Shown: one piece after another, positions 51,101 to 58,644 of the stretch
How the letters are laid out: every line of letters starts with the position of its first letter
How positions within the stretch are numbered: the stretch's first letter is position 1
Origin: Mytilisepta virgata
Lineage: Eukaryota; Mollusca; Bivalvia; Mytilida; Mytilidae
NCBI GenBank assembly: GCA_028015205.1
Contig: CM051521.1
Coordinates: 92,542,513-92,606,512 of the forward strand
Length of the DNA stretch: 64,000 nt
Direction: 5' to 3'
Program-made: the position numbers and the translations under genes
The notes under the pieces: generated by a model
What the model saw: only the letters and a program-made list of their open reading frames with translations
What the model was told of the DNA's origin: nothing
Databases searched by the model: none

Positions 51101-54100
51101 AAGGAAAAATTGACGGGACTTTCAAAACGGTTCGAGTGTTAGAGCGATCCGAGTTCGAGCTACCGAAGTTCGACTGTAGTTTTTTCACTAATAAAAAATA
51201 CAAAATGTAGAAAATAGCTGAAAATCGGAATAATGAAAAGTTATCTTTCACCTGATTTTGTGAACGCTATATTACTCCATTTCACATGAAATCTATACCT
51301 TAATTTTGACACTTTCAATGTTATCATATCCGACCCACTGGTCACCAGAATATGCATATGGTACTTTGTGTTCGTCGTTCCATACTGTCGTCCAACCATT
51401 CAAACAAACCTAAATAATCGAATAAGAGTTAAGGTCTGCATTAAAAAAATGAATTCAATTCTAATTGTCATTCTGTATAACACAGTTGGAAGGATGAAAT
51501 ATCACCACAGACCTTAATAAATGCGCATGTATGTCAATTGTATATTTACTTGCATATACATGTTAGTAAATATAGTAAGGGAACCACATTTTTTATAACA
51601 TTTGTACGCAAAAGTGATTTATATATTAATGAAATTTGTTGAATGTTTGACTGTCGTTGTTTCTGGATCGATGTATAGTGAGCTGTTGCTCATTAATGAA
51701 CTTTTGGTTATCCGAAAGTTATCATTTTCCTGGTTCATTTTTTTCGAAAAAGAGTAGGGTAATGCCGCTACAGAAGGCTAAATTATCCGACCCTACCCAT
51801 TCATCCTCCATTTACAGTGGCAGTCGAAATTTGTTTCCCTTGGTGCCCCATCCCATCCCTGTAAATTAAACTGGTTCTCGTCCTGAATAAGCATGCAATA
51901 TTTGCCACTTGACGTTAAGCTACATGAACGAATGAATGAATGAATCATTCAATTTGATGAATATTCCATATCCTTATATTTTCATAAAGAGATGATCACG
52001 AGAAAGAAAAACACACATTTTCTGAAACAAAAAATCAATGTGAATGTTTTTTTTGTGTGTAGAAAAATAAACACCTCGTAATAACTCAGAAATCCCGCTG
52101 CTGATGAATATCGCCCAGCAGATCCTGCTCCGGAAGCTGGTGCACCAAGATCTGTATTGGAAGAACTTGATAATCGGAATGATCTTCCATAGGTTGCTAT
52201 TCCAAGGATGAGTTTTTCCCTCGGTGTTCCACCATTTATCCAATAGTTTACAGACCAATCCTAGACAATGAATTACATGAATCATATAGTACATGAACCT
52301 TTTTAAGTGAAATATTCTTTTTCTGCTGTGACAGTAAGGGGTATCATATTTTTTTTCCAATAATTCCAGTCATACGAAAGGTGCTTAAATAGTGTCAAAA
52401 TAAAACAGTTACCATGAAAATCTTACATGTTACGTGTACATTTACATGATTGTTAATACATTTTCTTCAGACGCTTAAAGGATAATTAAAAAAAATCTTC
52501 TTTTATAGTACTTAGTATGATTTCGGTTAATTTTGAGTATATTCTCCCAAGAAAGTTGAAAAAACCCAAATTTCATATCTTCCGCGTACATTGTTGTATT
52601 TAAAGCTATTTTAAACTCCATGAAAATATACTATGCCAGATTTATGATATATCCTGATCATGCTGGAATTGATAAAACAACAATATAATGTACATTTGTA
52701 CGTTTTGTAGTACCTGATTAAGAAACCTCTGATCTCCTGTTTCGTCACTTCTAGGGTACAGTGGACTGTTGTGTCCTGTAAACTTTTCCCATGATCCATG
52801 AAGATCATATGCCATCAAATTAATAAAATCTAGTCCACTGAAAACATGCATGCAAAATAAAACATTGGCGTGATAAAGACATCACAATAATTCCATTCCT
52901 TTTTAATGATAGATAATATATTTTATTAAGGACTAATTTCACATTGGGTCTTACAAGGGATATGAGCAGGAGTGAACGAACTAAAATTGACATATATGTT
53001 GCATTTTAATCAATCTGTACAAAACATATCCAATAACGACCTTCCAACACGAAAACACATGAAATAACAATTGCAAAAACGTTGCTCGATAATAACCATG
53101 CCACCCGCTTCAAAATTAATACATGTATAGATATAAGACTTTGTGATTACATGTATGTGAAAAGCGCTTTTCTGGTTTTTTTCAGCTGATACATGAATAA
53201 TCATGACAGAACTCCACAAAGCCGAAAGAAATAAAATCTTTTGCATTTAAAACGAAAATGGCATCCACTCACAAACAATTACATCTACTCACAAACAATA
53301 AGTTTCATTATACAGATCAATCATGATCAGTTCTCGAGGACGTCCATAGTGGCAATACTAGTATATAGGACAAGAAGCTTTTCTGACAGCAGTACACTTT
53401 TAAACATCCTTCCAAGAACTTCAACTCTATTGGATAAGCAAAAAGTTCTCAAATTATGAGGATAAAAATGAATGTATCAAACTCGCTTACACTGCAATCT
53501 TTGAAATTTCGTATGCTGTGTCAACAGTTCCTTTTCCGGCTGCAACAGCAGCAGTCAGCAATAATCTTTCTCGTCCTGAGCTTTGAGCCTCGTTCTCAAA
53601 TTCTAATCTTAGAACCTTTCAAATGATAAAGAGTTATTATTTTAAGATCATATTTAAGTATTAATCTATAAATGAAATACAGTTGACATTTGAAAGTATG
53701 AAACATTGATTGCATTGTTCAACTTTTCAATATAAGAACTGGTTTTATACGAGTAAAATAATATTGGTTAACAATAGTGGATCCAGAAAATTACAAAAAT
53801 GAGGTTCAAACAAATTTAATTATTTTTCAGCTATTTAAAATAAAATACATGTATATAAAAATGAAGGTTCCCTGAAATATATTTGGCCACGTATCTAACA
53901 TACGCATGTATACATAATTTTATTAAAATTAAGTGGTTCATTTCTCCTATTTCCTATTCTTGACGTGTTTAATCGGTGGGAAGAAGATGCATAATATGTT
54001 TAACCACTTCCCGGTGATTAAATTTCTACGTGAGAATTACCGCCGTTTTTTCTACAGATGTTGGAACAATAAAATAGAGAAGTCCCGAAATGACGTCTAT

Positions 54101-56739
54101 GTAAACAAACTACATAGCAACGACATTTTCTTGAGGTTTTTGTCGAAAATCATAGGAGAAACAGATTCTCCTTCAATTTACTCGTGAGTTATGGAATTTC
54201 TCCACTCTCAATAGTTAAAGTTTAGATTTTAACACGCTCGCTAAGGGCTCCCGTGTTGAAAATCGAAAATTTAACTATCTCAGGTGGAGAAATTCCATAA
54301 CTCACTCGTGCCTGAAGGAGAATCTATATGTAACCAATCTCGAAATTATTTGTAAAGCAGTCGGATATGGCATGCCTTATATAGTTTATAAGATATCTCA
54401 TATAATTTATAAGATATCGTATATACTTTATGAGATATGTTATATATTTTATAAGATATCTTATAAAGTATATAAGATATCTTATAAAGTATATAAGATA
54501 TCTTATAAAAACTAGGTTATATAAGATATCTTATATATAATATGAGATATCTTATATATAATATGAGATATCTTATACACTTTATAAGATATCTTCTAAA
54601 ATTTATAAGATATCTTATATAGTTTATAAGATATCTCATGACGTTTATAAGATATCTTATATAGTTTATAAGATATCTCATATAATTTATAAGATATCTT
54701 ATATAATTTTCTTTATAAGATATCTTATAAATTATATGAGATATCTTAAAAACTATATGAGATATCTTATAAACTATATATCTGTATATATAAGATATGT
54801 TATATAAAAAATATTTCTAAGATATCTTATAAACTTTATAAGATATTTTATAAAAACTAGATTTTATAAGATATCTTATATATTATATGAGATATCTAGA
54901 AGTTAGAATAAATAGTAAAACGGCTTGCCATAGATTACATTTCGAACTGATACATGTAACGATCAAGATAGATTAACATACATCTACAAATTTTGTGAAT
55001 CGTTGTTTGTCTTCAGGTGGACTTCCCCTGTTCCCAGGATATTCCCAATCCAGGTCTAAACCATCAAAGTTATGTTTTCTGAGGAACTCAATGGAATTTA
55101 TAGCAAAAGTGTATATATCATTTTCATTATCAACAACAGCTGTAAACGGACCAGATCCATGGTTCCATCCACCAATGGCTAGTAATATTTTCAGACTTGG
55201 ATTTGCTAACTTTGCTTCCATAGTCTTTTCATACATGCCTGTATAAAATCAGAAATATCTATTTGCTATATTTCACATAAAAAGAGAAATGAAAACAAAA
55301 TTTAAGAACTTCAATTGAAGAATGGCATCTTCTTAAAGCAAAATTCTTTCATTCTTTCTTAATCTTACTAATTGTAAAAACAATTGGACATAAAATTGAC
55401 ATTGGGAATATTTACTGTTTTTATTTCGTTTTTTTCTGAAGATGCAACATTAATATTACATTTTTTGAATATGTTTTATTTATTTTTGAACTAGAATAGA
55501 GAAGAATCTGCTTAAGCACTAGATATTAAGTTATCAAAATAAAACAATGGCACAAGTGCGCTTTAGTGTACTCAAATTGTTGCGAAATAAAAAATAAAAC
55601 ATAAAGTTGCACAGAATAACTATATATAATGACGCGAGTTCATAAAAGCCATTAAATCCTTGAAAGTCACGGGATAACAGTTCCAAGAATAGACCTTAAA
55701 AAGTCAGGGTATTGTAAAATTTCCTATAAATTCTTTGAAATTTCATTGAAAATTGTATTATATAGACTGAAGTAAAAAAGTAAAAGGGAGGACAAGAAAG
55801 GAATTTTCTGTTTTTCGTATTTAGGTACCTTTTATGAGTTTTTGTTTTTTATGTTAATTGATAGTGTATTATTACTTGCGTGGAGAATACCATACTTCAA
55901 TACTACAACAATAGTTTACGCTGTATTTGTACAATAAAGACAGTTTAAAGTATGTAACAACTGTGAGCAGTTTTTAGATTAGTTTTCCGAGGTTTTGTAT
56001 ACACAATAAGTAGAAGAATTTAACTTGTACCTTTGCTCCAAGATGTACTCTCATCGTTCCATTCGTACGGTTTTATGTTCAGTCCGACCACTTTACCAAA
56101 GGAGTATATAATATGAGTACAGAGATTCGGATCAATATTTTCTGGCAGGTATTTATATGGATTAGTCCGATACTGTGCCCAGTTTGTATAATAACAAACT
56201 CGTTTATATTCTGCTGACGTCATCCCTAAAAAAAACGTTACTTTATGGGAATTTTTTACTATTAAAAATACCAGGTAAATTTAGTTTTAGTGCTAAAAAT
56301 ACCGGACAACACATTTAATTTAAATATATAAGCGTACACATGCAATGTACATTTGTATATTGCGTACAATCATTGTTTGTTCTAGTATATATGAAACATC
56401 GATTTTCCTATGAAAAGAGAAAGTTATAGCATTTATTGAAATATTTATTAACAAAAATAAAAGAGACTGCAGAACAGTAAGTTGAAATGGAACTACATAA
56501 AGTTTAAAGCAAATTGCTAAAATTACGAAAAAAGAAAATCATTTCTACAATTTTGAGGTTTTTAAATTGTAGAGCTTGGTGATATTTATACTCTTTTGTC
56601 TAAGTAATAAAAACTGGAATAAACCTTTCACGATAATAATGTGCAATGTATATTCGCATATGTATTTCATCAAATCATGTTTGAACTTACCGTGCGTTAT
56701 CAGAAAAAGAGCTGACACTAGAAAAGTCCTCTGTGCCAT
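27012..56739 (-). CDS. Secreted chitinase with four GH18 domains and a C-terminal CBM14
   Basis: Thirty coding exons join in phase (5100 nt, 1699 aa). A signal-peptide exon at 56691-56739 is followed by four seven-exon GH18 modules and a last exon at 27012-27166. Every module starts and ends at phase 1, and inside it the exon phases repeat (1-0-0-2-0-0-0-1). GH18 enzymes hydrolyse beta-1,4 links of chitin using DxxDxDxE. Domains 1-2 keep all motifs, domain 3 is altered and domain 4 is degenerate. The gaps between modules 1/2 (140 bp) and 2/3 (449 bp) are too short for a separate promoter and signal exon, which supports one transcript. Modules 3/4 are 1653 bp apart. Likely roles for a secreted bivalve chitinase are digestion, shell or larval remodelling, or immunity; none is shown here. 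Alternative: some modules may also be spliced separately. Confidence 0.85.
27720..34257 (-). CDS. Chitinase GH18 domain 4 (degenerate, probably inactive) and Ser/Thr linker
   Basis: Exons 34078-34257, 33327-33568, 33022-33146, 32192-32309, 29374-29556, 28942-29061, 27720-28047; residues about 1217-1648. The fold is recognisable ([46 protein letters not shown]). The active site is broken: DGLDLDWE is DGLDLMWE (Met 1340 for Asp; Glu 1342 kept), the SxGGW loop is GVRQADG, MxYD is VSFG, and the [10 protein letters not shown] strand is [11 protein letters not shown] without the conserved Trp. The frame stays open with good splice sites, so it is retained as protein rather than a pseudogene. The last exon carries a Thr/Lys-rich linker of about 50 residues, likely O-glycosylated. 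The exact donor at 27720 is a choice between two phase-1 sites. This domain may act as a chitin-binding module. Confidence 0.8.
28645..28823 (+). repeat. tRNA-derived SINE (tRNA-Arg-like head)
   Basis: The head has a pol III A box (TGGTGTAGTGG) and a perfect B box (GGTTCGATTCC), and GGACTACGAAGCC resembles an ACG-anticodon arm. The acceptor ends do not pair and no CCA-ready stem exists, so it is not a tRNA gene. An unrelated body (CGCCAAGTGGAGAGGGATTAG) and an A-rich tail follow. It lies in an intron of chitinase domain 4, antisense to the gene. Confidence 0.75.
29847..31560. repeat. Composite ~300-bp tandem repeat with AAGGTC words in a domain-4 intron
   Basis: About three units (near 30280, 30545, 30845) share AGGTCAAGGTCA, GTATGACGTCAT, CTAGAACGTTTAAA and GGCATGGGGTCT. 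The left end has a short palindrome (GGTCTTACCTTTACATAGGAAAGACC) and the right end GGAAAGACCTTGCAATT. A copy of the 379-bp repeat family sits at about 29940-30205. Confidence 0.55.
29940..30205. repeat. Inverted copy of the 379-bp intronic repeat
   Basis: CACATGGTAGATCTCCTTAGCTGAAATTTGG through ATGAGAGGTAACTCCTTGAAATGCG to GTATCTTTGGATTGTTATTTT is the reverse complement of 48207-48480. Confidence 0.75.
32050..32172. repeat. Local ~69-bp tandem duplication beside a domain-4 exon
   Basis: AGATTTCTTCA.GCAGTA.TTTTGAACATCTAGCCTTGTGCTAATAAAACTTTT occurs twice, ending about 20 bp from the exon at 32192. Few differences, so it is young. Confidence 0.7.
34975..35645. repeat. Degenerate ~170-bp tandem repeat in the intron between GH18 domains 3 and 4
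   Basis: About four copies with CCGCTGGCGGCCATCATGGATGA, GATCGGCA.CAAAGTAAC and GCCATGTTTGGTTTCAATC, ending TTTGGGTCAGGTGAGCTAAAAA. Same family as 23661-24020. Confidence 0.65.
35911..43800 (-). CDS. Chitinase GH18 domain 3 (catalytic Asp/Glu kept, other sites changed)
   Basis: Exons 43624-43800, 42500-42756, 42051-42175, 39971-40094, 38480-38665, 37891-38010, 35911-36082; residues about 830-1216. Present: [30 protein letters not shown] (GGW in most active GH18), [11 protein letters not shown] with Glu 954, QWVGFDD and [13 protein letters not shown]. The MxYD motif reads MSYAYYG, so the conserved Asp is Ala; the usual YGRSF reads YGISF. In GH18 enzymes that Asp contacts the substrate N-acetyl group, so activity may be reduced or altered. 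The linker to domain 4 is short (about 16 residues with PPTTDSYTK). The intron between its exons 3 and 4 contains a LINE fragment. Confidence 0.82.
37031..37750 (+). pseudogene. Possible LINE-derived coding fragment in a chitinase intron
   Basis: Opposite to the chitinase, a 112-codon frame (37056-37394) contains [20 protein letters not shown] and [12 protein letters not shown] second frame (37500-37747) contains [11 protein letters not shown] and [15 protein letters not shown]. The style resembles the linker region before the zinc tail in mollusc LINE ORF2 proteins. I see no catalytic motif, so family membership is a guess. Confidence 0.35.
38131..38227. repeat. 97-bp near-perfect palindrome
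   Basis: Arms ACCCACGGCCGGTCGCGCTT... and ...AAGCGCGACCGGCCGTGGGT surround a short centre (AATTACCCA). Arms are about 43 bp with few mismatches and strikingly GC-rich for this locus. It lies in the intron between exons 5 and 6 of GH18 domain 3. Confidence 0.9.
40864..41850 (-). pseudogene. 3' part of an L2/CR1-like LINE in a chitinase intron
   Basis: On the minus strand an open frame runs from about 41828 to 41109. It includes [19 protein letters not shown], then [20 protein letters not shown], then [20 protein letters not shown] and the zinc-like CKKC...[11 protein letters not shown]. These are the C-terminal features of a non-LTR ORF2. Downstream 3' sequence ends in a (CGTATTT)n microsatellite (plus strand AATACGA repeats, 40868-40890), as in L2/CR1-type elements. 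The RT core is missing because of 5' truncation, but this piece has no stop, so it is fairly recent. Confidence 0.7.
44250..50197 (-). CDS. Chitinase GH18 domain 2 (catalytically intact)
   Basis: Exons 50003-50197, 47648-47904, 47085-47209, 46334-46457, 45129-45314, 44663-44773, 44250-44466; residues about 425-829. Motifs: [49 protein letters not shown] with Glu 555 as the predicted general acid, [31 protein letters not shown] and [13 protein letters not shown]. All GH18 chitinase signatures are present. A Pro/Thr-rich linker of about 30 residues joins domain 3. Its exon 2 and exon 4 are nearly identical at the DNA level to those of domain 1, while exon 3 is not. Confidence 0.87.
48207..49015. 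repeat. Tandem 379-bp repeat, two and a fraction copies
   Basis: The word TAACAATCCAAAGATAC.AATATTAG starts at 48211, 48590 and 48968, so the period is about 379 bp. Copies 1 and 2 differ at only a few positions; copy 3 stops after about 50 bp. It lies in the first intron of GH18 domain 2. An inverted relative is at 29940-30205. Confidence 0.9.
50338..56225 (-). CDS. Chitinase GH18 domain 1 (catalytically intact)
   Basis: Exons 56031-56225, 54982-55238, 53491-53615, 52714-52837, 52075-52260, 51299-51409, 50338-50563; residues about 17-424. Motifs: [48 protein letters not shown] with Glu 147 as the predicted catalytic acid, [32 protein letters not shown] and [13 protein letters not shown]. 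All are as in active GH18 chitinases. The last exon adds a Pro/Thr/Ala linker of about 30 residues. Only a 140-bp intron separates it from domain 2. Confidence 0.87.
50693..51176. mobile_element. Non-autonomous pogo/Tigger-like DNA transposon
   Basis: Ends are inverted repeats of about 25 bp: CAGTAGAACTTCGATGGCTC on the left and GAGCTACCGAAGTTCGACTG on the right. They are flanked by TA on both sides (50691-50692, 51177-51178). The CAGT...GAACTTCG.T..CTCGAAC ends and TA duplication are typical of pogo/Tigger Tc1-mariner elements. The 484-bp inside has no transposase. It lies in the intron between exons 6 and 7 of GH18 domain 1. Confidence 0.75.
54166..54325. repeat. Foldback element in a GH18 domain-1 intron
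   Basis: GATTCTCCTTCAATTTACTCGTGAGTTATGGAATTTCTCCAC is mirrored by a right arm ending GTGGAGAAATTCCATAACTCACTCGTGCCTGAAGGAGAATC. Inner arms (AGTTAAA, AACACG) continue the pairing. Beside it, 53933-54187 (+) is open for 84 codons without recognisable family. Confidence 0.75.
54376..54897. repeat. Self-complementary ATAAGATATCTTAT satellite
   Basis: Roughly two dozen occurrences of a palindromic core (A/G)AGATATCTTAT, spaced about 20 bp apart by short AT-rich spacers such as ATAGTTTAT or AAAGTATA. It lies in the intron between exons 2 and 3 of GH18 domain 1. Confidence 0.92.
56691..56739 (-). CDS. Chitinase signal-peptide exon
   Basis: The ATG (56737-56739) opens [16 protein letters not shown], a hydrophobic secretion signal, and the exon ends in phase 1 before GTAAGT. 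An acceptor (TTTTGTAG) lies immediately before the ATG on the minus strand, so at least one non-coding exon probably lies upstream. Confidence 0.75.
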
Positions 56740-56903
56740 CTACAAAATAATGTACAAATTTAATATTAAATGTTTTTTAAGTGCTTTTCGTGAATAAGTT
56801 AAAAAAATCTCATATACATTGAATACATGTATTTAAGAAATTTTGCATATCATACTGAAAAAATTAACTTTTTCAATTTATTTTGTAGTATAGATAAACT
56901 TAC

Positions 56904-56980
56904 GTTCTTGACGAATTTCGTTATTTCTTGTCTAAATTGTAACTGAGAAAACAATTTTTAAACTACGTTTTTAATACTTA
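56904..56980 (-). promoter_or_regulatory. Candidate first non-coding exon and core promoter of the chitinase gene
   Basis: On the minus strand, TCAGTT (56941-56946) resembles an animal initiator. TATTAAAA (about 56968-56976) sits 24-32 bases upstream, where a TATA box is expected. About 40 bases downstream of the initiator is a strong donor, AAC|GTAAGTTTA, with the exon ending at 56904. Joined to the acceptor before the ATG this gives a short 5' leader. It is predicted only from signal spacing. Confidence 0.35.
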
Positions 56981-57054
56981 AATGTCTGAATTACTTTCTT
57001 TTGTTGTAATATGAATTAAAAAAAATATCCATGTGTTAAGTGATATTTATTCAT

Positions 57055-57262
57055 CAGGCGCGGATCCAGGATTTGACGTTATGGGGAAAGGGGGAAGGGG
57101 GGGGGGGTTGAAGTGTTGGTAATGATTGATATAGCGACGAGCGGAACGAGTCGAAAAATGTTTTGGACGATTCTTATTCTAAAACGTCATATGAATTGTC
57201 AGAAACGTGGCTTTTTCTTAGGTGGGGGGTGCAGGGTGCGCGCTCATCTGAATCCGCGCCTG
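57055..57262. mobile_element. Short TIR element with TTCAT target duplication
   Basis: Ends CAGGCGCGGAT and ATCCGCGCCTG are inverted repeats. TTCAT flanks both sides (57050-57054 and 57263-57267). The 208-bp inside is G-rich and non-coding. Probably a non-autonomous DNA transposon; superfamily not assigned. Confidence 0.6.
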
Positions 57263-57362
57263 TTCATTTTCCGAATATTTCTTCGACAACGGACATGGAG
57301 GATGCAAGACGAACCCCACTTCATGACAATAGCTGAAAAGACCCCTTCGGTCAGGTAGGTTA

Positions 57363-58625
57363 ACAAAATTAATTTTGAGATCTGCGTGGTTTAAGCAATA
57401 TTCTTAACTAAGTGGTTTTCAATGGCGACCGAAAGCAGGCATTTTATGAAATACACTAAATGGTGCACGGCAAAAATATTGTCAGTTCAGTAAGACACAA
57501 CGTAAAAACTAAATAAACACAGTATTCGATATAGAAAACATATATAGCAAGGTATAAACATATACTGTATTATCTAGGGGCAGACACATTTAAACGGTAA
57601 CCAGGCTAATATGAAAACGTAAAGATGTATTGGTAAGCCTCACTTAGCCAACTGCATCATATGACAGAATAGCTTCAAGCAGAAGCAACAGCCCCGACCA
57701 CATAGTACAAATTACTAAATGGCGTCGCAAACAATGGTTTAAAAAAATTCAACAAAAGAACCACAAATCTTAAATGATCACTAGATTCCAACAAAACCAT
57801 ATAAGTAGATACATGTAGGAGATAGTCCCAATAAGTACTTAATACAGTAAGTTTGATAAAATGTACTATAAAACAAAAGGCTTAACATATAAACGACACT
57901 GTTTAAGTCTGTATAGAAATATTAAAGATTTATCTAGTGATGTTCTTTGAAACTTTTAGTCCACGTGAAACAGTCATTCACTCAATGGTGGTAATAATTG
58001 TTGTATTGTTCTGTTGTAATGCACTATATATACAAACTATTGCTTATTGTAGTTGTGATCTAGACCGAAAATGATGAAAGTCGAAACAAGAAGAATGATT
58101 TCACGCCATAACTTATAATATCAATTGACGTTTTACACGCAGTCCGTTTCAGCCCAAAAGCCCTGGTTTAAAACCCAGATCATATTTTACGACGGTAAGT
58201 GAAGACAGTCACGCATCATCATATGGGTAACTAACATCAAATCTAAATGTATTGCAAATTAAGAAATAAAATATAAAATCTCAAAATAGTCACAATACGG
58301 AAAGCTTAAAATAAAGATAGTTTAGCTACATTTGTACATACACACGCATCTCTCTTGGAGTCAGTTTTCGACTTTGTATTGAAAGGGACACGAACCTTGA
58401 GTGGTAATAAATTTGTATAATAACAATTGATAAATAAATAAATTTGCTATATATATACATGATACAATGATCCGCCGTATTTACGGTATATGCGTAGGAC
58501 AATAAATCACTCCTTTTCAGCATTTTTCTCGTCTCAAGGATGGGGATAGGCAATAATTATTAAAAATAAGTCGTAGAGAATATTCCTAAGGACTACAACA
58601 ATGGGAAAAAACCAAACAAAACAAG
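57363..58625. other. Upstream flank of the chitinase gene, no gene seen
   Basis: AT-rich sequence without a convincing ORF or recognised repeat. The longest frame (58326-58553, -) shows no family features. Confidence 0.45.
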
Positions 58626-58644
58626 AATTTAACAATTAATTCTA

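Noticed and set aside
54376..54897. CRISPR array of palindromic repeats
   Set aside because: The spacers are only a few AT-rich bases and themselves repetitive, and no cas-like gene is present.
27012..56739. Four separate chitinase genes in tandem
   Set aside because: No signal-peptide exon, stop or terminal exon was found at the inner boundaries; phases match across them, and two of the gaps are only 140 and 449 bp.
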